A stretch of DNA of 43,323 nt from an uncultured Chloroflexota bacterium (GTDB lineage: Bacteria; Chloroflexota; Anaerolineae; Aggregatilineales; Phototrophicaceae). The position numbers and the translations under genes are program-made. This document shows, in pieces, positions 23,699 to 32,061 of the stretch. Where the stretch lies: positions 1-43,323 of the forward strand of contig CALKIA010000343.1 in assembly GCA_937988705.1 (NCBI GenBank). The letters run 5' to 3'. The notes beneath the pieces are model-generated. The model did not search any database. It was given only the letters and a program-made list of their open reading frames with translations, and was not told the origin of the DNA. How positions within the stretch are numbered: position 1 is the first letter of the stretch; every line of letters starts with the position of its first letter.

Positions 23699-24811
23699 GT
23701 GAAATTTCTGCCCATCTGGTGTGTGATTGTGATTGCAGCAGTCGCACCGCCGCTCTGGAAGTGGTCCGTCAGTGATGCCGTGGATGAGATCGGGGTGGTT
23801 GCCGCTCAGGTGGATCCCGTTCCCAGCAGCTACGCCGAAGTTGGCGCTGCCTATACTGCGCTGGCAGAAGACGCTCGAGAGCGCGGCAGCACCGCCGTCG
23901 AGCGCTTTCTGAGTCAGGATTTTGCAGCACTCCGCGCGCAGTTCAGCCCCGAAACTGCGGAGGCCCTGTCAGCCGAGATACTGGAACAAACGGCCGCTCA
24001 GATCAATGCACAACCAGTAGGCGAGAAAATCTCCGAGCGTGTTCTGCCTATCGGCGGTATGACTACCTATATGGTGACCTATGCCTGGGGCGAGACTACT
24101 CTGACCCTATCCGTCTACTTTGATACCAGCGGCCAGATTGTCGGGCTGAACGCCGTTCCTGACCAACCTTTACCTGACGACCCGGCCCTGGAATATGCGA
24201 GCGAAACGCTTTTCCAGCTCCCCTTCACTGGCGTATGGTATACCGCCTGGGGCGGCAGTGACCGCCTGCACAACTATCATGTCGATGCGCCACCACAGCG
24301 CCATGCTTACGATTTTGTCGTCTGGCAGGGTGGGAGCACCTTCTCTGGAGAGGGTACGCAGAATGAAGACTACTACGCTTACGGGCAACCGGCCCTTGCA
24401 CCTGCTTCTGGAACGGTGATCGCCGTCGTCGACGATTTACCGGAAAACCAACCGCAGGTGGAGACCGATGAGCAGCATCCGGCGGGCAACCATGTCGTCA
24501 TCCAGACCGCGGAGGCGGAATTCGTCTTTCTCGCGCATCTTCAGCCCGGCAGCATCACCGTGGAACCGGGACAAACGGTGGAAAGTAGTCAACCCATCGG
24601 TCTGGTCGGCAACTCCGGCAATACGTCAGAACCCCATTTGCACATTCATCTGCAAGATCAGCCGGAACTATTTGTGACCGATGACAGTGGCCAAGCCACC
24701 GGGTTCACGGATGCGCTGGGCTTGCCGCTGGTTTTCTCGAACTATTTGGAGAATGGTATCCTCATCGAGAATGGCGAACCAGTGGGCGGCACCTTCGTTC
24801 AGAACGAGTGA
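23699..24811 (+). CDS. Secreted M23-family metallopeptidase with DUF3887-like domain
   Basis: The 370-residue protein begins VKFLPIWCVIVIAAVAPPLW, a signal peptide or anchor. A DUF3887-like domain follows (about 50-145; AVERFLSQDFAALRAQF, VGEKISERVLPIGG), then a C-terminal LytM/M23 domain with zinc ligands in HNYHVDAPPQRHAYDF and GNSGNTSEPHLHIHL, plus FLAHLQPGS. The HxH motif and first His-Asp pair are complete, so it should cleave peptidoglycan cross-links outside the membrane. I chose GTG at 23699: GGAAAGG directly abuts the ATG at 23690 but is 9 nt from this GTG. It opens a plus-strand run of hydrolases. Confidence 0.88.
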   Translation: MKFLPIWCVIVIAAVAPPLWKWSVSDAVDEIGVVAAQVDPVPSSYAEVGAAYTALAEDARERGSTAVERFLSQDFAALRAQFSPETAEALSAEILEQTAAQINAQPVGEKISERVLPIGGMTTYMVTYAWGETTLTLSVYFDTSGQIVGLNAVPDQPLPDDPALEYASETLFQLPFTGVWYTAWGGSDRLHNYHVDAPPQRHAYDFVVWQGGSTFSGEGTQNEDYYAYGQPALAPASGTVIAVVDDLPENQPQVETDEQHPAGNHVVIQTAEAEFVFLAHLQPGSITVEPGQTVESSQPIGLVGNSGNTSEPHLHIHLQDQPELFVTDDSGQATGFTDALGLPLVFSNYLENGILIENGEPVGGTFVQNE

Positions 24812-24844
24812 TGTGCTTGTGCCCTAACCAGTTGAGGCTTGACG

Positions 24845-25642
24845 ATGGCCCTTTATGTTCACGAAACCGGAACGCCCGCTGCGCCGAGCATTGTCTTCCT
24901 GCACGGCATCGGAACCAGCAGCTGGATGTGGGCGAAACAAACCACGTCTCTACCCGATTTCCACTGCCTGAGTGTGGATTTACCCGGTCATGGCCGGAGC
25001 AATCATGAACGGTGGGTGTCCATGGCGGACACAGCCCAGCAAATTGCCGCGATCATCCGGGTACAGGCCACAAACGCACAGGCCCATGTCGTCGGGCTGT
25101 CGCTCGGCGGTCATGTCGCCCTGCTGTTGCTCGAACACCATGCGGATGTGCTGGATCGCGTCGTCATCAGCGGAGTCACCGCCGCACCAATGCCCAACCG
25201 GTGGCTGCTCCCAGTGCAGCTTTGGCTGACCTCGGCCCAAATGCAGCGGCGTTCGTTTGCGGAAAGACAAGCTCAGACAATGCGCATTCCACCCGAAATG
25301 CGAGCGGCCTTCGTTGAGAATCTAGCGGCTATGTCCATGCAGGCCTACCGCGCTATCTGGAGAGAAGTGGTTGACTATCAAGTCCCTGCTTCACTCCAGT
25401 CTGTGAACGTACCGACGTTGATCACGGCTGGAGGTCGCGAATCAAGCAGCATTACGCAAGCGGTTCAGACGATCTCGAACCTCATGCCCAATGCCCAGGG
25501 AGGCCTCGCGCCGAGACTCGGACACGGCTGGAACCTTGAAGACGCCGACCTGTTTAACGCGATGATCCGCGCCTGGATCACCGCTGCGCCACTGCCATCC
25601 CGGTTACAGACGGTGAACAACGGCCAAAACGCGGGTAAATGA
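24845..25642 (+). CDS. Alpha/beta hydrolase
   Basis: The 265-residue cytoplasmic protein is a classic alpha/beta hydrolase. It has the oxyanion region FLHGIGTSSWMW (residues about 18-29), DLPGHGRSN, a nucleophile elbow GLSLGG with S86, and a C-terminal His (H227 in RLGHGWNLE). The acid position lies near TLITAGGRES, where Glu would serve instead of Asp. The ATG at 24845 follows GAGG by 7 nt; the frame is open to TTG 24839. It sits 33 bp after the M23 gene and 53 bp before the S15-type hydrolase, probably in one transcript. Substrate unknown. Confidence 0.88.
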   Translation: MALYVHETGTPAAPSIVFLHGIGTSSWMWAKQTTSLPDFHCLSVDLPGHGRSNHERWVSMADTAQQIAAIIRVQATNAQAHVVGLSLGGHVALLLLEHHADVLDRVVISGVTAAPMPNRWLLPVQLWLTSAQMQRRSFAERQAQTMRIPPEMRAAFVENLAAMSMQAYRAIWREVVDYQVPASLQSVNVPTLITAGGRESSSITQAVQTISNLMPNAQGGLAPRLGHGWNLEDADLFNAMIRAWITAAPLPSRLQTVNNGQNAGK

Positions 25643-25695
25643 ACCTTGGCTGTAAGCGGTGCTCGGCAGGATGCGTATTTAAGAAAGGAAGCAGT

Positions 25696-27477
25696 ATGCA
25701 CCGTTTGATCCTGTGCTTCGGAATAGTTTTCACGTTGTTGGCGGGCGTCGGACATGCCCAACCAGTCGAACCGCCTTCGGTACAATCGCAGTATGTGACG
25801 ATGCGGGATGGAGTGCGCATTGCGGTGGATGTTTGGCTGCCTGCCGACACCACGCAACCCGTGCCAACGCTGCTGAACGCCACGCGCTACTGGCGCGGCA
25901 TTCAGAATATCTCCGAGCCGAACCCGGATGTCGCCTATTTCCGCGCCCAGGGGTATGCCGTGGTGGTTATGGACGTACGCGGCACCGGCGCATCCGAGGG
26001 TGATTGGACGATGTTGTGGTCAGACGCGGAAGTCACCGACATGGGTGATGTCATGGATTGGATTGTCGAGCAGTCTTGGTCGAATGGAAGGATCGGTACT
26101 TATGGCGTGTCGTATGCTGGCAATGCCGCCGAAGTTGCAGCAGCACTGCATCACCCTGCACTAAAAGCGGTCGCGTTGCAGTTCAGCACATTCGACTTTC
26201 TGGCCAACCTTGCGCAGCCCGGCGGAGTCTATAACCTGCTGGCCGGCATGTGGCAGGCGTTTATCGCGCAGCTCGATCAGGGTGATCCGTGTGCTTTCGC
26301 GCCGATCCTCCAGATGTCCTGCGCCGATCTGGAGGCCTTCACGCCCGCCGTCCGCAGCGTCGACGCCGATACAGATCGTTCTATGCTTGACGCAATCATC
26401 GCCGAGCGCACGGGGAACATCAATGTGACCGAACTAATTACCGGCGACTTTCGCGAGCTGATGGCGGCAAACGGTGCGTCCATCGACTCCGTGAGCCCGC
26501 ATGGACGAGCTGAGGCCATCGAAAGTTCCGGCGTGCCGATGTTCGTCCAGGTTGGTTGGCTGGATGCGGCCACCGTCGACGGCGCACTGAGCCGATATCT
26601 TACACTGAGCAATCCGCAGCAGCTGGTCATCGGGCCGTGGTCGCATGGGGGCAACTTCAACACCGATCCCTTTGCGCCGCCAGAGACGGTAGCCAACGTC
26701 GAAGAGCAGTATGCGGCACTCGTCAGTTTTTTCGACCAGTACTTGAAATCAGAAGCTGCGCCACCCGCATCGCAGATCAGGTATTACACGCTGAACGCGG
26801 GGACATGGTCAACGACCGTTACCTGGCCCCCACAAGGGGTTGAGATGGAACACTGGTACTTTGCGCCAGAGGCGGCTCTGAGTCCGCAAGCGCCAAGTGA
26901 TGAACAGGGACAAGATATTTACACGGCGGATTTCACGGCGACCACTGGCACCAACTCACGCTGGTACACGCAGGTGACGAGCGGCGATGTTCTTTACCCG
27001 GAACGCGCCGCCGCCGATGCCAATCTGCTCACCTACACGAGCGCACCGCTGGAACAGGCGGTTGAAATCACCGGGAATCCCGTCGTCACCCTGTACGTCG
27101 CATCGAGTGAGGCGGACGGCGCATTTCATGTATATCTGGAAACTGTTGCGCCCGATGGCAGCGTTACGCTGATTACCGAGGGCGTTCTTCGGGGACTTCA
27201 CCACCAAATTTCGGCGAATGCGCCGTATACGCCCGTAGGGCCGTATCACAGTTTGCGCGAAGCGGATGCCGCACCGCTCGTGCCCGGCGAGATCGCGGAA
27301 CTGCAATTCAGCTTGTACGCAACCTCCGTCCTGATCGAACCGGGATATCAGATGCGCGTGGCCATTGCCGGAGCGGATGCCGAGAACTTCCAACACTATC
27401 CTGCCGAGGGCACGCCCATCATCACCATCTATCGCAACTCCGTGTACGCATCAAGCATCGATCTGCCCGTTAAGTGA
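25696..27477 (+). CDS. Secreted CocE/NonD (S15-type) hydrolase
   Basis: The 593-residue protein has a signal peptide (MHRLILCFGIVFTLLAGVGH, cleavage near AQP) and the X-Pro dipeptidyl-peptidase-like alpha/beta hydrolase domain (about 30-325). Catalytic residues are visible as S139 (GVSYAGN), D290 (VGWLDA) and H317 (GPWSHGG). VMDVRGTGASEGDW is the family strand. A C-terminal jelly-roll domain (about 355-590) is typical of PF08530. Members hydrolyse acyl esters (cocaine esterase, glutaryl-7-ACA acylase) or dipeptides; the substrate cannot be told. The ATG follows GAAAGGAAG. The next gene starts 10 bp later. Confidence 0.9.
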   Translation: MHRLILCFGIVFTLLAGVGHAQPVEPPSVQSQYVTMRDGVRIAVDVWLPADTTQPVPTLLNATRYWRGIQNISEPNPDVAYFRAQGYAVVVMDVRGTGASEGDWTMLWSDAEVTDMGDVMDWIVEQSWSNGRIGTYGVSYAGNAAEVAAALHHPALKAVALQFSTFDFLANLAQPGGVYNLLAGMWQAFIAQLDQGDPCAFAPILQMSCADLEAFTPAVRSVDADTDRSMLDAIIAERTGNINVTELITGDFRELMAANGASIDSVSPHGRAEAIESSGVPMFVQVGWLDAATVDGALSRYLTLSNPQQLVIGPWSHGGNFNTDPFAPPETVANVEEQYAALVSFFDQYLKSEAAPPASQIRYYTLNAGTWSTTVTWPPQGVEMEHWYFAPEAALSPQAPSDEQGQDIYTADFTATTGTNSRWYTQVTSGDVLYPERAAADANLLTYTSAPLEQAVEITGNPVVTLYVASSEADGAFHVYLETVAPDGSVTLITEGVLRGLHHQISANAPYTPVGPYHSLREADAAPLVPGEIAELQFSLYATSVLIEPGYQMRVAIAGADAENFQHYPAEGTPIITIYRNSVYASSIDLPVK

Positions 27478-27487
27478 GACACGCCCA

Positions 27488-29185
27488 ATGGTGAAACCCA
27501 TACTACTGATTGTTGACGACGATGCCGAATACCTGACGTCAACGACCGAGGCATTGACCACACGCTATGCCGCCGACTATGAAATCAAGCAATCCGAGTC
27601 GGCGGTGGGCGCGCTGGCCGAGCTGGAGGCTCTAGTCACGGGCAACCGGCCGGTTGCGGTGATCCTCGCCGCATTGCAGTTGGCGGATATGACCGGGGTT
27701 AATTTTCTGGAGCGCGCCCAGGAAATCTGTCCCCAGACAAAACGCGTCCTGCGGGTGAGCTGGCTTGAACTGAGTGCAGATGACGTCTTTCAGCGGGCGA
27801 CGACCTTGGGCATTATCATCAACTTTTACGATCCGCTGCCTAACAATGTGCCGGATGAGCGTTTCCACCATTTTCTGACCGGACTGCTCGCCGACTGGTC
27901 AAGCGAGCAGCGCACCGGCGCCCCCTTTGTTCGCATCGTGGGCGAAGAGTGGTCACCGAGAGCACATGAGATATGTTACCTGCTCGATCGCTACCGCATA
28001 CCCTACCGCTTTTACGCTGTCCACTCCCAGCCCGGGCGGTCGCTGCTGGATCAGGTTCAGCGAACACACGGGCCGTTCCCGGTCTGCGTCTTTCTGAATG
28101 ATCAGGTGCTCACCGCTCCCTCTCTGACCGAGTTAGGGCGCGCGCTCGGCGCGCAGGATACGGTCAAAGGTGGGCTGTATGACATAGCCATCGTGGGCGG
28201 TGGACCGGCCGGCCTATCGGCTGCTGTAAATGCCGCTTCAGAAGGGTTGCGGACGATTGTCATCGAGCGCGAAGCCATCGGTGGGCAAGCGAGCAGCAGT
28301 TCGCTGATTCGCAATTATCCCGGTTTTCCCTCTGGCATCAGCGGCGCGGCGTTGGCCAACCTGACACAGCAGCAGGCCTATATCTTCGGTACCGAGTTTT
28401 ACCTTTTCCAGTCTGCGGTTGACTTGCATCGGCAGGACAACCAGCTTCGTCTGCGCTTGTCGGACGGCGCCGAGATTACATGCCGAGCCGTCATTTTGGC
28501 GATGGGCGCGGCCTACCGTCGGCTCAATATTCCTGCTTTGGAAGCACTGGTTGGTTCGGGTGTCTACTATGGCGGAGGCGTGACCGAAGCACTTAGTACG
28601 ATTGATCAGGATGTCTTCGTCGTGGGGGCCGGGAATTCTGCGGGTCAGGCGGCCATTTACGTGGCCAAATACGCCAGGCACGTCACTATGCTGGTGCGTG
28701 GCGCGACCTTAGTCGAGAGCATGTCGGATTATCTGATTCGCGAGATCAGCGCGGCGGATAACATTAAGGTACGCCTGCATACGGAAGTCATCGCCGGACG
28801 AGGTGATCGGCGGCTTGAAGGGCTCACCTTGCACGATAACCGCTCTGGCGCAACCGAAAGCGTCGCCGCGTCGGCGCTGTTCATCCACATCGGCGCACAA
28901 CCGCGGACTGACTGGCTGCCCGACGCAATTCTGCGCGACGGCAAAGGCTTTATCCGCACCGGGCAGGATCTAATTCGGGAAGGCATACCGTCAGAGGGCT
29001 GGACGCTAGGGCGATCGCCCTTCCTGCTGGAAACCAATCTACCCGGCGTGTTTGCTATCGGCGATGTCCGCCATAAATCGGTGAAGCGCGTCGCCTCGGC
29101 GGTTGGCGAAGGCGGCATCGCCATCCAGATGCTGCATCAGTATCTTACCCTGCTCGACAAAAACACGGCAGGCTCGTCGTCATGA
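27488..29185 (+). CDS. Fused pseudo-receiver / thioredoxin reductase-like flavoprotein
   Basis: The 565-residue protein combines a receiver-like domain (1-135), a glutaredoxin/GST-like middle (about 140-215; FVRIVGEEWSPRAHEICYLL) and a thioredoxin reductase-like flavoprotein (about 225-560). The last has IAIVGGGPAGLSAA for FAD, VFVVGAGNSAGQAA for NAD(P)H and LPGVFAIGDVR. The receiver keeps the acidic VDDD but has Ala62 where the phospho-Asp should be, and the conserved Lys is Tyr (NFYDP), so it cannot be phosphorylated in the usual way. The flavoprotein lacks the redox CxxC (YYGGGVTEA in that region), as in other fused proteins of this type. It likely serves a redox function without disulfide exchange. 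It starts 10 bp after the S15-type gene. Confidence 0.88.
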   Translation: MVKPILLIVDDDAEYLTSTTEALTTRYAADYEIKQSESAVGALAELEALVTGNRPVAVILAALQLADMTGVNFLERAQEICPQTKRVLRVSWLELSADDVFQRATTLGIIINFYDPLPNNVPDERFHHFLTGLLADWSSEQRTGAPFVRIVGEEWSPRAHEICYLLDRYRIPYRFYAVHSQPGRSLLDQVQRTHGPFPVCVFLNDQVLTAPSLTELGRALGAQDTVKGGLYDIAIVGGGPAGLSAAVNAASEGLRTIVIEREAIGGQASSSSLIRNYPGFPSGISGAALANLTQQQAYIFGTEFYLFQSAVDLHRQDNQLRLRLSDGAEITCRAVILAMGAAYRRLNIPALEALVGSGVYYGGGVTEALSTIDQDVFVVGAGNSAGQAAIYVAKYARHVTMLVRGATLVESMSDYLIREISAADNIKVRLHTEVIAGRGDRRLEGLTLHDNRSGATESVAASALFIHIGAQPRTDWLPDAILRDGKGFIRTGQDLIREGIPSEGWTLGRSPFLLETNLPGVFAIGDVRHKSVKRVASAVGEGGIAIQMLHQYLTLLDKNTAGSSS

Positions 29186-29333
29186 CGATGATGGCTAGCA
29201 CGGCGCATCGCGTGGACTTCTCCGCGCAGCCGTGGTTCCGATTGATGCTGAGATTACGCTCTCAGACAGCGGAGACTGCATACAAGTGTCCGAGTTTCGC
29301 AACCTGCCGCTCGAAAAAGGAGGCTCTATATCA

Positions 29334-29672
29334 GTGAATATCGAACGTGCGCTGGATGAACCGATTGTTCGCTTTGTTTTTTCTGGCGCTGTCGATGCTG
29401 CCACGGTAACAGAAGTCAACACGCAAGCGCAGCAGCTTCTCGACTCGTTTGGCGTATTCTACGCAATTTTGGATCTGACATCCATCAGCGAATCTCCGCA
29501 ACAGTTGATCGACGCTCTTCGGCACGCTTCGACTTCCAACGTCATCACGAGCAATCGCATTCATCCGGTTTTGGTAAGCCGACACGCGAGTCCTGGTGGC
29601 GCGATCCCGACCTTCACAGAGGATCGTGCCGCTGCGGCCTACATTCGCCGCACCATCGCTACCTTATTATGA
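29334..29672 (+). CDS. Small STAS/SpoIIAA-like protein
   Basis: The 112-residue protein starts at GTG 29334, which has AAAAAGGAGG about 10 nt upstream; the frame is open further upstream but without a better site. It reads IERALDEPIVRFVFSGAVDA, VFYAILDLTSISESPQQLID and IHPVLVSRHASPGGAIP. The alternating strands and amphipathic helices suggest a STAS or SpoIIAA-like fold, perhaps a regulator or small ligand binder. No domain hit is certain. It follows the fused flavoprotein by 148 bp and could be cotranscribed. Confidence 0.6.
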   Translation: MNIERALDEPIVRFVFSGAVDAATVTEVNTQAQQLLDSFGVFYAILDLTSISESPQQLIDALRHASTSNVITSNRIHPVLVSRHASPGGAIPTFTEDRAAAAYIRRTIATLL

Positions 29673-29756
29673 TCTGCGTACTGATGATCACCACGCCTTT
29701 AATTGGCGGCTGACCGCCGATGCAGAGTTCATATTCGCCGGGAGTGCCTCCAGCAG

Positions 29757-30244
29757 TCAGCAGGTACCGTCTCGATCCTGAAGACTGGCACTGTGGATCA
29801 GCACTTTCAGCCGGTGTCCCACCGTATCGACCACCATATGCCGTTTGCGTCCTTCGACTTGCTTGCCGGCATCGTAACCGCGTTCGTTGCCCTTCCGGGT
29901 CGTTTTGACACTTTGGCTATCGACAATCCCTGCGCCGGGTAGGGACAGCGCCCTTGACGCCGCCGTTCCAGCCACACCAGTGCCCGATTGACCCGTTCCC
30001 ACGTCCCATCCAAGCACCATTTCCGGTAATGGTAGTAGACGCTCTGATAATGAGGAAATCCCCCCGGTAAGTTCTCCCACTGACTGCCGGTTTTGACGAT
30101 GTACAGCATCCCGTTGATCGCTTGGCGCATATCAATGGTCACCGGGCGTCCGGCTCCCTCTCTCCGCAGCGGCAGCAGCTCCCGGATCGTTTCCCACGGC
30201 TGATCGCTTAAATCACTGGTATAGGCCTTGATTCTGTGACACAC
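29757..30244 (-). pseudogene. Broken IS5-family transposase
   Basis: Two minus-strand frames make up one transposase. The first (from 30244) gives YTSDLSDQPWETIRELLP, AINGMLYIVKTGSQWENLPG and WCLDGTWERVN, the DUF4096-like N-terminal part of IS5/IS427-type transposases. After a -1 shift the second reads GIVDSQSVKTTRKGNERGYD and GRKRHMVVDTVGHRLKVLIH, with the first two catalytic Asp residues, and stops at LQDRDGTC. The final Glu-containing third is missing. Some IS427-group elements use programmed frameshifting, but I see no slippery sequence, and the truncation alone makes it inactive. I found no clear terminal inverted repeats. The 29673-29756 and 30245-30421 flanks hold no gene I recognise. 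Confidence 0.8.
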
Positions 30245-30421
30245 TGGGTTGCTTCCTGTTTGGTGGTTGGTTTGGGTTGCACCTCCATTCTACCGAACAG
30301 GAATTTTCATATGGCTTCATAGAGTTTGCGAGTTGGGTTTGGAAACAGGTGAACGGTCTAGACTTCTAGCCTCACCGCTGGAAATCCAGCTTCAAGATGA
30401 CGAGTACGGGCAGCACGATCA

Positions 30422-31084
30422 TCAAATCGATAAAATCCTGTGCGACCGCCGCTGCTGCTCAACGATTTGCCGGAAGGCGTGCGCGCGGCGCGTAATTTCG
30501 TCGTAATCGCTGGCTGCCAGTAAGTCGGCGCTGATTAAGGTACTGCCCACACCGACCGCAAACGCCCCTGCCGTCAGATAATCGCCAACGTTGTCGAGAT
30601 CAATGCCGCCCGTCGGCACAAATTGAACCTGCGGCAGCGGTGCCTGCAAAGCCTTTAGGTAAGGGAGTCCGCCTTGTGACGCCGGAAACAGTTTAATCAG
30701 ATCAGCGCCTTGTTCCCATGCAATTTTGATCTCGCTGGGGGTATAGCAGCCCATAATCACGGGGATACTGTAGCGATTGCCCATGCGAATCACGTCGATG
30801 TCCAGCGCGGGCGTGACCAGAAAACGCGCCCCCGCCAGAATCGCCAACCGCGCCGATGTGGCGTCGAGAACGCTGCCCGCACCAATCAGAACTTCAGTCC
30901 CCAGTTGGTCGGCGGCTTGCCGGATCACGTCGAGCGCGCCGGGGGTGGTCAAGGTGACTTCCATGACCGTCACTCCCCCCAGTTTGAGCGCTTCTGCCGC
31001 TTGTACCAGACCGCTGGCGTGATCGGCACGCAAAATAGCAACGATCCCTTCTGCATAAATCCGGTTGAGAATGTCCAGCTTCAT
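30422..31084 (-). CDS. eda: 2-dehydro-3-deoxy-phosphogluconate-type aldolase
   Basis: The 220-residue protein is a class I KDPG/KHG aldolase-like TIM barrel. Visible are R20 in GIVAILRA, E42 in VMEVTLTTPGA, Schiff-base K131 in DLIKLFPAS, and VPTGGIDLDNVGDYLTAGA for phosphate binding. It should split a 2-keto-3-deoxy sugar acid (phosphorylated or not) into pyruvate and an aldehyde. The ATG at 31084 has GGGAGATAGG upstream and lies 15 bp after the phosphotriesterase-family stop. It is the last gene of the minus-strand sugar operon. The gene symbol reflects family; the substrate may be a KDPGal or another keto-deoxy acid. Confidence 0.88.
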   Translation of the reverse strand: MKLDILNRIYAEGIVAILRADHASGLVQAAEALKLGGVTVMEVTLTTPGALDVIRQAADQLGTEVLIGAGSVLDATSARLAILAGARFLVTPALDIDVIRMGNRYSIPVIMGCYTPSEIKIAWEQGADLIKLFPASQGGLPYLKALQAPLPQVQFVPTGGIDLDNVGDYLTAGAFAVGVGSTLISADLLAASDYDEITRRAHAFRQIVEQQRRSHRILSI

Positions 31085-31099
31085 CACAGGCCTATCTCC

Positions 31100-32059
31100 C
31101 TATGGCTTGCCGGACGTAAGCCACCGGGCAGGATTGTGATGCCACACAAGTTCCAGTTCACTCTGGCTGAAGCCCTCGGCGCGCAGGCGGGGCGTAAACT
31201 TTGTGAGTAAATAGTCAAAACCCGGACCTCCACCATAGGCTTTCCAATACGAGCGCCGCGCCATATCGCCACCAAGAAGAACCTGTGTACCTAATCCGGC
31301 GTCAAACATCGTCCGCATCAGTTCGACGACGATGTTTTCTGGCTGATACTTGATGCGACTGGGCGTATCATACTGCAAGTAAGCGCCACGCTTGGCCAGC
31401 TCCCGATGCACATACGGGTCGGGATTGCGATCCATGTGACAGAGCATAACGCACGAAGGCGCGACACCCGCCACCTCGAACAAATCGATGATGATGTCCG
31501 CCGCCGTGCCGTTATCGGTATGCACCAGCATCGGGACGCCCGTCTGCGCGTGGACTTTGCCAGCAGCGCGTATATGGCGGCGCGTGTGTTCGCTGACCAG
31601 TTGGTAATCGCTCGCAACCTTGATGAATCCGGCTTTGACCGGGCTGCGCTCGACGATGGGACTTTCGTAGCCGTTCAAATCGACGCCTTCGACGACCTCT
31701 TGCCGCAGCAGTTCGGCCAGGATGTCTTCCGCGTACTTATACTGCCAGTGATCGGGCAAATAGAATTCTTTCGACTGGAAGCCTGTCGGCACGATGATCG
31801 GCAAGTTGGTCGCCTTGCTGACTTCGATCAGCTTGCGCGCATTGCGTCCGCTGCCAAAGGGTTGAGCATCGACCACCGCGCCGCCACCGGCTTTCAGCCA
31901 GTAGCCCATTTCTTCAACCGCTTTTTCGACGCTGTCCAGCTTAAAGTCCGGCGTTTTCACGACGGTATAGCCGCCATCCATGATGACATGATCGTGCGCG
32001 TTGATCCAGCCAAGCTGATCGACAGGCAGTGCGCCTAGTGTCGTTTCGACGAGAGTCAT
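31100..32059 (-). CDS. Phosphotriesterase-family hydrolase, probable sugar lactonase
   Basis: The 319-residue protein is an amidohydrolase-fold phosphotriesterase homologue. The binuclear metal site is complete: H22 and H24 (NAHDHVI), K147 for carbamylation (AGFIKVAS), H180 (LVHTDNG), H208 (CHMDRNPD) and D265 (LGGDMARRS). Relatives in sugar operons of other bacteria hydrolyse sugar lactones, often phosphorylated, rather than organophosphates. The start has GGAGA about 8 nt upstream and lies 2 bp after the FAD oxidoreductase stop. A lactonase acting after the SDR or FAD oxidoreductase fits the context; this is inference. Confidence 0.88.
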   Translation of the reverse strand: MTLVETTLGALPVDQLGWINAHDHVIMDGGYTVVKTPDFKLDSVEKAVEEMGYWLKAGGGAVVDAQPFGSGRNARKLIEVSKATNLPIIVPTGFQSKEFYLPDHWQYKYAEDILAELLRQEVVEGVDLNGYESPIVERSPVKAGFIKVASDYQLVSEHTRRHIRAAGKVHAQTGVPMLVHTDNGTAADIIIDLFEVAGVAPSCVMLCHMDRNPDPYVHRELAKRGAYLQYDTPSRIKYQPENIVVELMRTMFDAGLGTQVLLGGDMARRSYWKAYGGGPGFDYLLTKFTPRLRAEGFSQSELELVWHHNPARWLTSGKP

Positions 32060-32061
32060 AG

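Noticed and set aside
29984..30080. Programmed -1 frameshift making a functional IS5 transposase
   Set aside because: No slippery run was found where the frames meet, and the final catalytic region is missing.
30375..30425. 16-codon ORF MIVLPVLVILKLDFQR overlapping the aldolase stop
   Set aside because: It has a plausible coupled ATG, but it is too short and lacks homology I can recognise; it is mentioned only as a possible truncated start.
31406..32038. 210-codon plus-strand frame opposite the phosphotriesterase gene
   Set aside because: The minus strand shows a full set of metal ligands, and this frame has only shadow composition.
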